Notes: generated from the sequence alone by a model not told the origin. Shown: positions 1 through 8,004, counted from the first letter of the stretch. The stretch: 16,415 nt of DNA from JBBPXY01 sp038200435 (GCA_038200435.1 JBBPXY010000020.1:1-16415), one strand, 5' to 3'. Program-made: numbers and translations.

Positions 1-1195
1 CGAAGCGGTACTCGATCATCTTGAGGATCGATTCGAAGCCATAGATCGAGTGCGCCACGCGATGGCGCTTGACGTAGGGCGACACCGCGATCGCGGGAAT
101 ACGGAAGCCCATGAACCCGTAGTCCTTGTTGATGTCGCGGGAGTTGCGGATGTCCGGCACGCGCGGCGGGCGCACGTGGTCGAAGAAGCCGCCCCACTCG
201 TCGTAGACGATGAAGAGCGCGCCGCGCTTGAACTGCGGCGACTCCATGAAAGCGTGCACGACGTCGGCCATGAACGCCTGCCCGGTGCGGACGTCGCCGT
301 GCGGGTGCTCGTCGCCCGAGATGCCGGGCCCCTCGCCGGCGCTGCCGCCGAAGTTCGGATCGACGAAGGACAGGTGGGGCAACTTGCCCGCGGCAGCGAG
401 GGTGTAGTACTCCTCCACGCGACCCGAGCGGGCCAGCCCGGGCGCACCCCAGAGAGCCGAGACCGGGACGTCGTTGAAGAAGTAGCGGTTGGAGATCCCC
501 TTCTTCTTCAGCGCCGCGAAGATCGTCGTATCGGGGAAGCCGTTCGGGTAGCCGGCCTGCGGCGGGAAGGTGTTGTCGACCTGGCCGTAGGACTGGCCGG
601 AGTGCATGTACTCGCGGTTGGGCAGCGTCGAGCCCATGAGCGAGCAGTGAAAGCGGTCGAAGGTCGTGAACTCCTTGGCCGCGTCCTGGATGAAGCCGAG
701 GTCGTGATCCTTGTAGTAGGAGATCGCGAACTCGTCGTTGTCGCCCGAGCGCAGGAAGCCGTCGTTGCGGCCGTGGTTGTACTGCGTGCGGCCGCCCCTC
801 CAGGAGTGGTCGGGATCGGGGTGCGCGCAACCCTGGAAGTCGGGGGCGAGGGGACGGCTCGCCTTTACCTGGCCCGACTTGTCCTTGAACTTGAGCCCGG
901 CCTGTCGCCCGTCGGCCCCCGGCAGAAAGCCGAGGTAGTGATCGAAGGAGCGGTTCTCCATCATCAGCACGACGAAGGTGTCGATCGGCATGTTCTTCGG
1001 CGAGGGCAGATGCTTGCGCCGCTGCCGGCGTGCCGCCTCGGCGACGAGGGTGTCCGACGAAAGCACCGCGCCCGCTCCGGCCGTGAGGCCTGCGGTCATC
1101 GCCGTCCGCTGCAGGAACTCGCGGCGGCGCAGGTAGTCGTCGGGGGACTCGGTGGCGAGGCGCTCGGCCTCTTCAGGGTCACGCATATCGCTCAT
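1..1195 (-). CDS. Tat-exported phosphoesterase (phospholipase C / acid phosphatase family), 3' end outside window
   Basis: The 398 codons visible belong to the phosphoesterase family (PF04185), which hydrolyses phosphodiesters such as phospholipids outside the cytoplasm. The N-terminus carries a twin-arginine signal: RRREFLQ at residues 23-29, then a small-residue hydrophobic stretch to about residue 46. The family's metal/catalytic motif MMENRSFDHYLG spans residues 78-89. Further in are an EHPHGD stretch and, near the visible end, DEWGGFFDHVRPP; both are typical of this family. The ATG at 1193-1195 is chosen because the Tat motif then sits at a normal distance, and a -10-like TACTGT lies 7 nt upstream. 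A GGAG just before the start could also serve ribosome binding. The reading frame is open to base 1, so the C-terminus is missing. The family is clear; the substrate cannot be read from the sequence. Confidence 0.93.
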   Translation of the reverse strand, partial: MSDMRDPEEAERLATESPDDYLRRREFLQRTAMTAGLTAGAGAVLSSDTLVAEAARRQRRKHLPSPKNMPIDTFVVLMMENRSFDHYLGFLPGADGRQAGLKFKDKSGQVKASRPLAPDFQGCAHPDPDHSWRGGRTQYNHGRNDGFLRSGDNDEFAISYYKDHDLGFIQDAAKEFTTFDRFHCSLMGSTLPNREYMHSGQSYGQVDNTFPPQAGYPNGFPDTTIFAALKKKGISNRYFFNDVPVSALWGAPGLARSGRVEEYYTLAAAGKLPHLSFVDPNFGGSAGEGPGISGDEHPHGDVRTGQAFMADVVHAFMESPQFKRGALFIVYDEWGGFFDHVRPPRVPDIRNSRDINKDYGFMGFRIPAIAVSPYVKRHRVAHSIYGFESILKMIEYRF

Positions 1196-1202
1196 GCTCC
1201 GG

Positions 1203-1208
1203 ACAGTA
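1203..1208 (-). promoter_or_regulatory. -10-like hexamer of the phosphoesterase gene
   Basis: On the minus strand this reads TACTGT, ending 7 nt before the ATG at 1195. That spacing would put transcription initiation at or next to the start codon, giving a leaderless mRNA. No convincing -35 was seen. One of at least eight such arrangements in the window. Confidence 0.5.
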
Positions 1209-1269
1209 GTCCATCGAGCTCCGCTCGTGTGCCGGTTCTGTGAACAAACGCGTTCGGCGCGCGTGCGCC

Positions 1270-1923
1270 CTACAGGCCGAGTCCTCGCACTCCCGGCTCG
1301 TCCCAGCCCAGGTGGTGGGCGATCTCGTGGCGTACCGTGCGCGTCACCTGCGCCCGCAACGCCTCGCGGTCGTGGCCGAAGTCGCGCACGAGGGTGTCGC
1401 GATAGATGAGGATGCGGTCGGGGAAGTTGTCGCGCGCCGCGCCGTCGCCGTGATAGAGGCCGTAGGCGCGCTTGCGCCGGCCTCCATCGGAGACGACCAC
1501 CGCCACGTGCTCGAGCGCACGGTGGAACTCGAGCGGCAGGTCGTCGAGCGCGGAGCGCACCAGCGCCTGGAAGTCCTCCTCGTTGTGCGGGTCGAAGAAG
1601 TCATCGTCGTCCTCGAAGTCGTCGTCGTCGAGCTCGTCGTCGCCCTCACCCCAAGAGTCGTCGCGGGCCAGCCGCTCCGAGCGCTCGACCAGGCGATCGA
1701 ACTCCGCCTCCGTGGCGGGCTCGCGCCACCCGGCCAGGCGCTGGGCGATCGCGACGACGATCCCACCGAGCACGCACACCGCCGCCCCCGTGATCGCCAG
1801 CTTCTGGAGCAGGCGGAGCGGATAGGAGGAGGAGAAACCGAGGGCCAGCGACACGCCGCCGAGCCCCACGACGAGCGCGAAGAGCCCGGCGAGCAGGATG
1901 CGGCGCGCGGTCGGCGGCTTCAC
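1270..1923 (-). CDS. membrane-anchored DUF1025-type zinc metallopeptidase
   Basis: This 217-residue protein has two hydrophobic segments (about 8-30 and 41-61), a linker, an extremely acidic stretch (about 92-117, mostly Asp/Glu), and a C-terminal domain resembling the DUF1025/MMP_TTHA0227 zincin-like family (PF06262). The zinc motif HEIAH is at 199-203 within VRHEIAHHLG. The upstream pattern ALDDLPLEFHRALEHVAVVV also fits the family, which is usually a short soluble protein of about 120 residues; here it is joined to a membrane hairpin. Proteolytic activity is not established for the family, so the function is tentative. The start lies 13 nt after the acyl-CoA dehydrogenase stop on the same strand, so the two genes are probably co-transcribed. 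There is no functional link I can name between them. Confidence 0.85.
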   Translation of the reverse strand: MKPPTARRILLAGLFALVVGLGGVSLALGFSSSYPLRLLQKLAITGAAVCVLGGIVVAIAQRLAGWREPATEAEFDRLVERSERLARDDSWGEGDDELDDDDFEDDDDFFDPHNEEDFQALVRSALDDLPLEFHRALEHVAVVVSDGGRRKRAYGLYHGDGAARDNFPDRILIYRDTLVRDFGHDREALRAQVTRTVRHEIAHHLGWDEPGVRGLGL

Positions 1924-1936
1924 GGATGCTCCCGGG

Positions 1937-3091
1937 CTAGCGGAGGGTGCGGGCGATCACGAGGCGCTGGATCTCGTTGGTGCCCTCGTAGATCTGCGTG
2001 ATCTTCGCGTCGCGCATCATGCGCTCGACCGGGTATTCCTTCACGAACCCGTATCCGCCGAGCACCTGCACGGCCTCGACCGTCACTTTCATGGCGACGT
2101 CGGAGCAGAAGAGCTTGGCCATCGCAGAGAACTTGCCGACGCCGGAGTCCCCGCGGTCGATGCGCGCGCACGCCTGGTAGAGCAGCTCGCGCGCGGCGGC
2201 GCACTGCGTCTCCATGTCGGCGAGCTTGAACTGGATCGCTTGGAAGGAGTTGATCGGCTGCCCGAACTGCTTGCGCTCCTTGGCGTAGTTCGCGGCGTAA
2301 TCGGTGGCCCCCTGCGCGATGCCCAATGCCTGCGCGGCCACGCCCAGGCGCGAGTGATCGAGCGTGCCGAGCGCGACGCGGAAGCCGCGATCGACCTCGC
2401 CGATGCGATTGGCGTCGGGCACGCGCACTCCGTCGAAGATCGGCTGGCCCGTCGGCGACCCGCGGATCCCCATCTTGTGCTCGAGCTTGCCGACCGAGAA
2501 GCCGGGGCGGTCGGCCTCGACGACGAAAGCGGTGATGCCACGCGAGTGCCCGGCATCCTTGTCGGTGACCGCGAAGACGACGTAGAAGTCGGCGATCCCA
2601 AGGTTGGTTATCCAGTTCTTCGTGCCGTCGATGACCCACTCGTCGCCGTTGCGAACCGCCCGGGTGAGCATGCCGCCGGGGTCGGAGCCGGCTTCGGGCT
2701 CGGACAGGGCGAAGGCCGGGGTCCACTCGCCGCTGGCGCACTTCGGGAGGAAGCGAGCTTTGAGCTCATCGGTGCCGAAGAGCTTGATCGGCAGTGTGCC
2801 GAGCTCCTGCACCATCAGCATGAGCGCAGACGAGGCGCACGCCTTGGCGACCTCCTCAACGGCCATGTTGAGCATCAGCGTGCCGGTGCCGGTGCCGCCG
2901 TGCTCAACGTCGAACGGCAGGCCGAAGAGATCCTGCTCGGCGAAGAGCTTGCGCAGGTCGCGCGGGTACTCCGCCTTCTCGTCGATCTCGGCCGCCCGCG
3001 GGGCCACGCGCTCACGCGTGATCTGGCGGATGGTGTCGCGGAAGTCCAGGTGCTCCTGGGGGATCGAGTAAAGGTCGCCGAGAGCAGACAC
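1937..3091 (-). CDS. acyl-CoA dehydrogenase
   Basis: This 384-residue flavoenzyme has normal family length and would oxidise an acyl-CoA to the 2-enoyl-CoA, passing electrons to ETF, in the cytoplasm. The first family signature ALSEPEAGSDPGG is at residues 128-140 and binds FAD/substrate. The second region contains FGQPINSFQAIQFKLADM. The C-terminal TQIYEGTNEIQR holds the likely catalytic base, Glu369, at the position used by short-chain, butyryl-CoA-type enzymes. Chain-length preference cannot be assigned. The start is a GTG at 3089-3091. The alternative ATG nearby is in another frame, and a TAGGAT hexamer lies 8 nt upstream with no Shine-Dalgarno, which suggests a leaderless message. It is followed after 13 nt by the metallopeptidase gene. 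Confidence 0.95.
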   Translation of the reverse strand: MSALGDLYSIPQEHLDFRDTIRQITRERVAPRAAEIDEKAEYPRDLRKLFAEQDLFGLPFDVEHGGTGTGTLMLNMAVEEVAKACASSALMLMVQELGTLPIKLFGTDELKARFLPKCASGEWTPAFALSEPEAGSDPGGMLTRAVRNGDEWVIDGTKNWITNLGIADFYVVFAVTDKDAGHSRGITAFVVEADRPGFSVGKLEHKMGIRGSPTGQPIFDGVRVPDANRIGEVDRGFRVALGTLDHSRLGVAAQALGIAQGATDYAANYAKERKQFGQPINSFQAIQFKLADMETQCAAARELLYQACARIDRGDSGVGKFSAMAKLFCSDVAMKVTVEAVQVLGGYGFVKEYPVERMMRDAKITQIYEGTNEIQRLVIARTLR

Positions 3092-3099
3092 CGCGGCGC

Positions 3100-3105
3100 A
3101 TCCTA
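3100..3105 (-). promoter_or_regulatory. -10-like hexamer of the acyl-CoA dehydrogenase gene
   Basis: Minus-strand TAGGAT ends 8 nt before the GTG start at 3091. It shares a 63-bp intergenic region with the divergent DUF6458 gene, so the two promoters sit back to back. Confidence 0.5.
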
Positions 3106-3139
3106 CTGGCGCGTTCGTTTGCCCGACCGCGGCGACGGG

Positions 3140-3145
3140 TAGTGT
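3140..3145 (+). promoter_or_regulatory. -10-like hexamer of the DUF6458 gene
   Basis: TAGTGT lies 9 nt before the ATG at 3155. A TTGCCC about 15 nt upstream could be a weak -35. There is no clear Shine-Dalgarno, so a leaderless or near-leaderless mRNA is likely. Confidence 0.45.
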
Positions 3146-3154
3146 CTCCTCTCA

Positions 3155-3403
3155 ATGAGCGAGGGAACATCACTTGTCCTGATCGCGCTCGGCGCGATCC
3201 TCCGGTTCGCCGTCACGAAGACGGTGTCCGGTATCGACATCCAGACGGTGGGCATCGTGCTGCTCGCCGTCGGTGTCGTCGGGCTGATCCTCTCGCTGCT
3301 CTACCGCTTCGCCTACGCCGCCCCGCGGCGTCGCGACGCCGCCGCCGAGCGCACCGTCGTGCGCGAGCGCGAGCCGGTCGCGCGCGACCGCGATTACCGG
3401 TAG
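3155..3403 (+). CDS. DUF6458-family small membrane protein
   Basis: This 82-residue protein begins with the pattern typical of DUF6458 proteins of actinobacteria: a hydrophobic segment at about 6-20 (SLVLIALGAILRFAV), a short loop TKTVSGIDIQTVG, then a second hydrophobic segment at about 32-52. The rest is a highly charged, arginine-rich cytoplasmic tail. The two-span topology is predicted from hydrophobicity only. No function is known for the family. It is divergent from the acyl-CoA dehydrogenase and convergent with the lipoprotein gene downstream, so it is probably a single-gene transcript. Confidence 0.85.
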   Translation: MSEGTSLVLIALGAILRFAVTKTVSGIDIQTVGIVLLAVGVVGLILSLLYRFAYAAPRRRDAAAERTVVREREPVARDRDYR

Positions 3404-3414
3404 GGGCTCCTTCA

Positions 3415-3441
3415 CCGTCGATCGGCCGCTGCGGTCGACGG
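3415..3441. terminator. possible hairpin after the DUF6458 gene
   Basis: The arms CCGTCGA (3415-3421) and TCGACGG (3435-3441) form a perfect 7-bp inverted repeat with a GC-rich 13-nt interior, starting 11 bp after the DUF6458 stop. There is no T-run, so it is at best a non-canonical terminator. Confidence 0.35.
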
Positions 3442-3490
3442 ATCCAGGAAGGGAGTCGGTGGAGGCTGTTCGCGGTTCGACGGACAGCTA

Positions 3491-3508
3491 GGTGCCCTAT
3501 GGGGTACC
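3491..3508. terminator. possible second hairpin in the convergent gap
   Basis: GGTGCCC (3491-3497) pairs with GGGTACC (3502-3508) through seven pairs including one G-T, with a TATG loop. It lies in the 179-bp gap between the convergent DUF6458 and lipoprotein genes. It could stop transcription from either side, but it has no T-run. Nothing else was seen in this gap. Confidence 0.3.
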
Positions 3509-3582
3509 CAGGCGTCCAACGAACGCCGAGCCCCTTCTCTTCCCAAGATCCGGGCCGCCCACGCGCCCCGAGGCGTCGAGCC

Positions 3583-4119
3583 TTAAGTCTCCGGCGAGTT
3601 CGGCGGCGCAGCCGGCGTCGGTATGCCGCGGCGCCCGGGTAGGCCCGGGATGCGCCGCCACTGCACGATCTTGCCGTCGCGGACGAGGAAGGCGGTCGAA
3701 GCCTTCCCCCCGACGCCCGAGCCGCACTGCCCGCCGCCCGTGCCCTTGCGCTCAGTCAGGACGAACTCGGCCAGAAGGTAGCCGTGCAGGTTCTGGGTGC
3801 GAAGCACCTTCGCTCCACAGGGCAGCGCGAGATTGAAGGCGCGCACCGCGCCGGGGCTGCCCAGCCGGAGGAGTGGACCGCCGTTCTGCACGGTCGAAGG
3901 CACGGCGAAGAACGAGACCGCCCGCTCCACATCGCCGCCGCGCAGGGCGTCGGCCCAGCCGGTGATGACACGCGCGGGCCCGGCCGGGGCGCGCTTGGCC
4001 ACGGACGGCTTGGTGGCCGGCTGCTTGTTCTGGTCGGAGCGCCCGTCGATCGACGAGGTGCCGCCGCACCCGGCAAGGGCGGTAGCCAGGAGGCCGGCGG
4101 TCAGGAGACGGCGGGTCAT
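3583..4119 (-). CDS. putative lipoprotein with NTF2-like domain
   Basis: This 178-residue exported lipoprotein starts MTRRLL, continues with a short hydrophobic segment, and has the lipobox L-A-G-C with the modified Cys at 18. A Lys/Pro/Ala-rich linker (about 20-48) leads to a domain beginning VITGWADALRGGDVERAVSFF. This domain ends in a hairpin-like AFLVRDGKIVQWRRIP, a pattern typical of NTF2/SnoaL-like folds. Two further Cys (in LPCGAK and GQCGSG) could form a disulfide. The frame is open further upstream to 4164, but the ATG at 4117-4119 is preferred because it gives a proper lipoprotein signal and has a GGAG just upstream. The fold is inferred from pattern only; the ligand is unknown. It is divergent from the carboxyltransferase gene. 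Confidence 0.8.
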   Translation of the reverse strand: MTRRLLTAGLLATALAGCGGTSSIDGRSDQNKQPATKPSVAKRAPAGPARVITGWADALRGGDVERAVSFFAVPSTVQNGGPLLRLGSPGAVRAFNLALPCGAKVLRTQNLHGYLLAEFVLTERKGTGGGQCGSGVGGKASTAFLVRDGKIVQWRRIPGLPGRRGIPTPAAPPNSPET

Positions 4120-4182
4120 TGCTCCATGGTGGCAAAGCGAGCCACCCGGCCGAGACGCCGCCACTCGGACCTGGCGCCGCCC

Positions 4183-4188
4183 TAAGCT
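4183..4188 (+). promoter_or_regulatory. -10-like hexamer of the carboxyltransferase gene
   Basis: TAAGCT lies 8 nt before the ATG at 4197, with no Shine-Dalgarno in between. The same context (CTAAGCTCC) precedes the ceramidase start at 5788, which suggests a shared leaderless promoter type. Confidence 0.55.
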
Positions 4189-4196
4189 CCGCGGCC

Positions 4197-5759
4197 ATGA
4201 CCTGGGAACCCGAGCTCGAGGAGCTGCGACGTCGTCAAGCGCTCGCGCGTGAGATGGGCGGCGAAGAGCGAGTGGCTCGCCAGCACGCCTCCGGCCGCTT
4301 GACCGTCCGCGAGCGCGTGAACCGCCTCCTCGACGATGACTCCTTCCACGAGATCGGAGGCGTCGCCGGCGTCGGCACCTACAGCGACAGGGGCGAGCTC
4401 GAGAGCTTCCTGCCGGCCAACATGGTCGTCGGCGAGGGGCGCATCGATGGCCGCCGCGCGGCGATCCAGGCCGACGACTTCACGGTCCGCGGCGGCGCGG
4501 CCGACGCCGCGATCTGGCAGAAGATGGTGCACGCCGAGCGCCTCGCGCACGACGGCCGGATGCCCCTGATTAGATTGGTGGACGGCACGGGCGGCGGCGG
4601 CAGCGTGAAGTCGCTCGAGACCATGGGCTTCACCTACGTGCCCTTCGTACCCGGGTGGGATCTGGCCGTGGCGAACATGTCACGTGTGCCTGTCGTGGCG
4701 GCTGCCCTCGGCCCGACGGCGGGGCTAGGGTTCGCGCGCGTCGTGCAATCGCACTTCTCGGTGATCGTGCGCGGCACCGCACAAGCATTCGTCGCCGGTC
4801 CGCCCGTGGTGGCGGCGGCCATGAACGAGACACCCGACAAGGAGTCGCTCGGCGGCGCGCGTGCGCAGACCCGCGCCGGAGCGATCGACAACGAGGCCGG
4901 CGACGAGAACGACGCGCTGGGGCAGATCCGGCGCTTCCTCTCCTACCTGCCCTCGAACGTCTGGGAACCGCCGCCGTGCCTCGTCGGCACCGATCCGGTC
5001 GACCGGCGCGAGGGAGGGCTGCTCGGGATCGTCCCGCGCGGGCGCCGGCAGCCCTACAAGGTGCGCAAGATCCTTGAGTGGGTCTTCGACTCAGGCTCCG
5101 TGTTCGAGATCGGCGCTCGCTCCGGCGGCTCACTCGTCACCGCGCTGGCTCGGCTCGACGGGCGTCCGGTCGGCGTCATGGCCTCCGACCCCAACCACTA
5201 TGGCGGCGGGCTCACCGGTGCGGCGGCCGACAAGCTCGTGCGGTTCGTCGACCTCTGCGATCAGTTCCGCCTGCCGGTGGTGAACCTGGTCGACCAGCCT
5301 GGGTTCGTGATCGGCACCGACGCCGAAAAGGCGAACACCATGCGCCGCGGCGCGCGGGCGCTGGCGGCCGTCTACCAGGCCGAGGTGCCGTGGGCAGTGG
5401 TGCTGATGCGCAAGGCGTTCGGCATCGCGGGCGCGGGGCACGCCAACCATGCGCGTCTGTCGCTGCGCGTGGCCTGGCCGTCGGGTGACTGGGGCTCGCT
5501 CCCGATCGAGGGCGGGATCGAAGCGGCCTACAGGCGCGAGCTCGAAGGCGCGGAGGATCCGGCCGCCCACCGAGCCGCGATCGTCGAGCGGCTGGATGCC
5601 GTGCGCTCTCCCTTCCGTACGGCTGAGCACTTCGGAGTCGAGGAGATCATCGATCCGCGCGACACCCGGCGCCTACTGTGCGACTGGGCGAGCCACGCGC
5701 ACGAGCTCGTGCGTCACGAGGTCAGCTTGGGCCCGCGGGCGCGGGGACTGCGCCCCTGA
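4197..5759 (+). CDS. acyl-CoA carboxylase, carboxyltransferase (beta) subunit
   Basis: This 520-residue protein has the tandem crotonase-fold layout of biotin-dependent carboxyltransferases (PF01039), which move a carboxyl group from carboxybiotin to an acyl-CoA. The N-terminal half has ARQHASGRLTVRERVNRLLD (28-47), LVDGTGGGGS, and GPTAGLGFARV at about 172-182 (acyl-CoA site). The C-terminal half has NLVDQPGFVIG and RKAFGIAGAGHANHA at about 404-418. The last motif departs from the usual propionyl- or methylcrotonyl-CoA enzymes, as does the following IEGGIEAAYRRELE, so this is a distinct subgroup and the substrate is uncertain. No biotin carboxylase or biotin carrier gene is in the window; those subunits must be encoded elsewhere. 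The frame is open upstream to 4119. The ATG at 4197 is chosen for homology and for the -10-like TAAGCT 8 nt before it. Confidence 0.92.
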   Translation: MTWEPELEELRRRQALAREMGGEERVARQHASGRLTVRERVNRLLDDDSFHEIGGVAGVGTYSDRGELESFLPANMVVGEGRIDGRRAAIQADDFTVRGGAADAAIWQKMVHAERLAHDGRMPLIRLVDGTGGGGSVKSLETMGFTYVPFVPGWDLAVANMSRVPVVAAALGPTAGLGFARVVQSHFSVIVRGTAQAFVAGPPVVAAAMNETPDKESLGGARAQTRAGAIDNEAGDENDALGQIRRFLSYLPSNVWEPPPCLVGTDPVDRREGGLLGIVPRGRRQPYKVRKILEWVFDSGSVFEIGARSGGSLVTALARLDGRPVGVMASDPNHYGGGLTGAAADKLVRFVDLCDQFRLPVVNLVDQPGFVIGTDAEKANTMRRGARALAAVYQAEVPWAVVLMRKAFGIAGAGHANHARLSLRVAWPSGDWGSLPIEGGIEAAYRRELEGAEDPAAHRAAIVERLDAVRSPFRTAEHFGVEEIIDPRDTRRLLCDWASHAHELVRHEVSLGPRARGLRP

Positions 5760-5774
5760 CGGGCTGCGGCAATC

Positions 5775-5780
5775 TAAGCT
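5775..5780 (+). promoter_or_regulatory. -10-like hexamer of the ceramidase gene
   Basis: TAAGCT lies 7 nt before the ATG at 5788 in the 28-bp gap after the carboxyltransferase stop. The ceramidase gene may therefore be transcribed on its own as a leaderless mRNA, despite close packing with the gene before it. Confidence 0.55.
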
Positions 5781-5787
5781 CCCGGAC

Positions 5788-8004
5788 ATGCTTCGACGCG
5801 CAGTCATCACCGCCGCCCTGATCACCGCGGCGGCCGCGCCCGCCTCCGCCTCGGCCTCCGGCCTCAGCGCAGGCGTAGGCCGTGCCGACATCACGCCTCC
5901 CACCGGCTACTTCATGCAGGGGTGGGTGCGCTCCGACGCCAAGGTCACCGGCGCGCAGACGCGGCTCTACGCGCGCGTGCTCGTGCTTCGGCAGGGCGGA
6001 CGCAAGGTCGCCCTGGTCGCCGAGGATCTCAACGGCATCGCGGGCGGCGTGCTCGCCGCCGCGGCGCAACGGGTCAAGCACCTCGGCTACTCCCAGGCGA
6101 ACGTGATCGACTCGGCGTCGCACACCCACGCCGCGCCGAGCGGATACTTCAACTTCTCGACCTACAACACGGTCTTCATGACCACGAGCACGCCGACCGA
6201 CGCCAACCTCACCGGCGCGCTCGACCCGGTGCTCTACGCCTTCGAGGTCCGCCAGCTCGCGCTCGCGATCGAGCGCGCCGATCGCAACCTCGGGCCGGCG
6301 GTGGCGGGCTGGGGCAAGACGCAGCTGCTCGGCGTCACGCAGAATCGTTCGCTTGAGGCCCACCTCGCCGATCACGGGATCAAGAAGGATTTCGGCACCG
6401 GCTCGCTGCGCGACGATCCGGGCGGCTATCCCGAGACGATCGACCCGGCGGTCGACGTGCTGCGGGTGGACAAGGTCCGCGCTGGGCATCGCGTGCCGGT
6501 CGGCATGTGGTCGACCTTCGCCGACCACGGCACGGTCAACAAGTACACCTTCCACTACTACAACGCCGATCACCACGGAGCCGCGACGCGCGACGTGGAG
6601 TACCGGGTGCGCACGAGCGGCCACGTGCCTCATCGCCAGGACGTGGTCAACGTCTACGGCAACTCCGACGAGGGTGATGTCTCGGCCGGGCTGCACCGCT
6701 CGGGCCCGGCCGCGGCCGACTACGTGGGACGGCGCGAGACCACCTCGATGCTGAACGCGTGGCGAGCGGCGGGCCGCCACCTCTCGAGCAAGCTCCCGCT
6801 GGCCCAGCGCTGGACGCGCGTGTGCATGTGCGGCCAGAGCACGCACGACGGGCCCGTCGACTCGACCGCCGTCGTCGGGCTCCCGCTGCTGACCGGCTCC
6901 GAAGAGGGGCGAGGGCCGCTGTTCGACGTCACCCATCAACCCTTCGAAGGCCGCACCTCTCCCGTGGACTTCGGGCCGCAGGGCAACAAGATCCAGACGC
7001 TTAAGGAGAGCAGCGGGTCGGTGCCCAAGGCGGTGCCACTGGCCGTCGTGCGCTTTGGCGACCGCCTGATCGTCACCGTGCCAGGTGAGATAACGGTCGA
7101 GATGGCGCGCCGGGTGCGAGCGGCGGTGTTGCACGCCGCCGCCGGGTCGGGCGTTAATCGCGTCGTCATCTCGGGTCTGGCCAACGAGTATCTCTCGTAC
7201 TTCACGACTCCCGAGGAATACGCGCGCCAGCACTATGAGGGCGGCTCCACGCTGTACGGCCGGACGAGCTCCGTCGTGCTTCAGGAAAGTCTCGCCGACC
7301 TGGCCGAGCGGCTCGCCCAGGGCCGCGCCTCGCCCGCGCCCTACGCCTACGACCCGACGAACGGCATCGCGGCCACCGCCGGGCCCTTCCCGAGCGGAGC
7401 AACCCACGCCAGCTCCCCGGGCCAGCCGGCTGCCGGTGTGCGCCGGCTCGAGCACGTGCACTTCCGCTGGACGGGCGGCCCGCGCGGATTTGACCGCCCG
7501 CTCGAGGCTCCCTTCGTCAGCGTTGAAGGCCTGCTGGACGGTCGCTGGCGGCTGATCGACAACGACCTCGGCCAGCGGATCCTCTGGAAGGTCGACTCGA
7601 ACGGGCGCTACGACGCCGAGTGGGAGCCGGCAGTCGGCGCGCCGCCCCGGCGCTACCGCTTCCGCATAACGGCCAACCGCTATCGCATCACCTCGCGCAG
7701 CTTTGCGCTCCGTGCCTCGCGTTCGCTGACGGTGCGGCGCGACGGTGGTTCGGCTGGCCGAGTCGGCCTCGCGCTCGACTACCCACCGGCCCGCGTCGAG
7801 ATCGACCTGACCTACCGCCCACGCTCTGTGGACAGTGGCCGGATGGTCGTCCGGGTCTCCGGTAGGCGCGTCGTCGCGACCCGTGCCCGCTCGGGACGCT
7901 TCCTGATCCCCGCGCGGCCGGGGAGCCACGTCGTCGTGCCGGCCGGCGCCGCGCGCGACCGCTACGGCAACGTGAACGGTCGCGCCTTCTCGTTCACCGC
8001 GTGA
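5788..8004 (+). CDS. exported neutral/alkaline ceramidase-like amidase
   Basis: This 738-residue protein has a Sec-type signal peptide (about 1-24, ending ASASASG) and the neutral/alkaline non-lysosomal ceramidase fold (PF04734; C-terminal domain PF17048). The family hydrolyses the amide bond of ceramides. The nucleophile motif appears as NSDEGDVSAG (292-301), with Ser299 as the likely nucleophile. Probable zinc ligands are in SHTHAAP (His112/His114), FADHGT (His247), PGEITVEMARR (Glu434) and ANEYLSYFTTPEEY (Tyr468 or Tyr471). The C-terminal ceramidase domain starts near residue 552 (RRLEHVHFRW). About 85 further residues (from about 651) look like an added beta-rich module beyond the usual end. 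The ATG at 5788 is chosen because the signal peptide starts there; the frame is open to 5449. It overlaps the rhodanese start by 4 bp (GTGA). Whether the true substrate is ceramide or a related N-acyl lipid is unknown. Confidence 0.93.
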   Translation: MLRRAVITAALITAAAAPASASASGLSAGVGRADITPPTGYFMQGWVRSDAKVTGAQTRLYARVLVLRQGGRKVALVAEDLNGIAGGVLAAAAQRVKHLGYSQANVIDSASHTHAAPSGYFNFSTYNTVFMTTSTPTDANLTGALDPVLYAFEVRQLALAIERADRNLGPAVAGWGKTQLLGVTQNRSLEAHLADHGIKKDFGTGSLRDDPGGYPETIDPAVDVLRVDKVRAGHRVPVGMWSTFADHGTVNKYTFHYYNADHHGAATRDVEYRVRTSGHVPHRQDVVNVYGNSDEGDVSAGLHRSGPAAADYVGRRETTSMLNAWRAAGRHLSSKLPLAQRWTRVCMCGQSTHDGPVDSTAVVGLPLLTGSEEGRGPLFDVTHQPFEGRTSPVDFGPQGNKIQTLKESSGSVPKAVPLAVVRFGDRLIVTVPGEITVEMARRVRAAVLHAAAGSGVNRVVISGLANEYLSYFTTPEEYARQHYEGGSTLYGRTSSVVLQESLADLAERLAQGRASPAPYAYDPTNGIAATAGPFPSGATHASSPGQPAAGVRRLEHVHFRWTGGPRGFDRPLEAPFVSVEGLLDGRWRLIDNDLGQRILWKVDSNGRYDAEWEPAVGAPPRRYRFRITANRYRITSRSFALRASRSLTVRRDGGSAGRVGLALDYPPARVEIDLTYRPRSVDSGRMVVRVSGRRVVATRARSGRFLIPARPGSHVVVPAGAARDRYGNVNGRAFSFTA

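Noticed and set aside
50..1243. 397-codon plus-strand open frame opposite the phosphoesterase
   Set aside because: The minus strand encodes a recognisable Tat-exported phosphoesterase over the same span; the plus frame shows no domain.
1609..1650. TCG/GAC trinucleotide repeat tract
   Set aside because: It is in frame and encodes the Asp-rich linker of the metallopeptidase. Repeats are interrupted, so coding bias explains it better than a microsatellite.
1898..3142. 414-codon plus-strand open frame opposite the acyl-CoA dehydrogenase
   Set aside because: The minus frame carries both acyl-CoA dehydrogenase signatures and the catalytic Glu. The plus frame is a compositional shadow.
4120..4164. 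longer start for the lipoprotein at 4164
   Set aside because: It would add 15 residues ahead of the signal peptide and displace the lipobox from its normal distance to the N-terminus.
5722..7929. 735-codon minus-strand open frame opposite the ceramidase gene
   Set aside because: The plus-strand frame has a signal peptide, catalytic motifs and full ceramidase homology. The antisense frame is Arg/His/Val-rich with no recognisable domain, a common artefact in GC-rich DNA.
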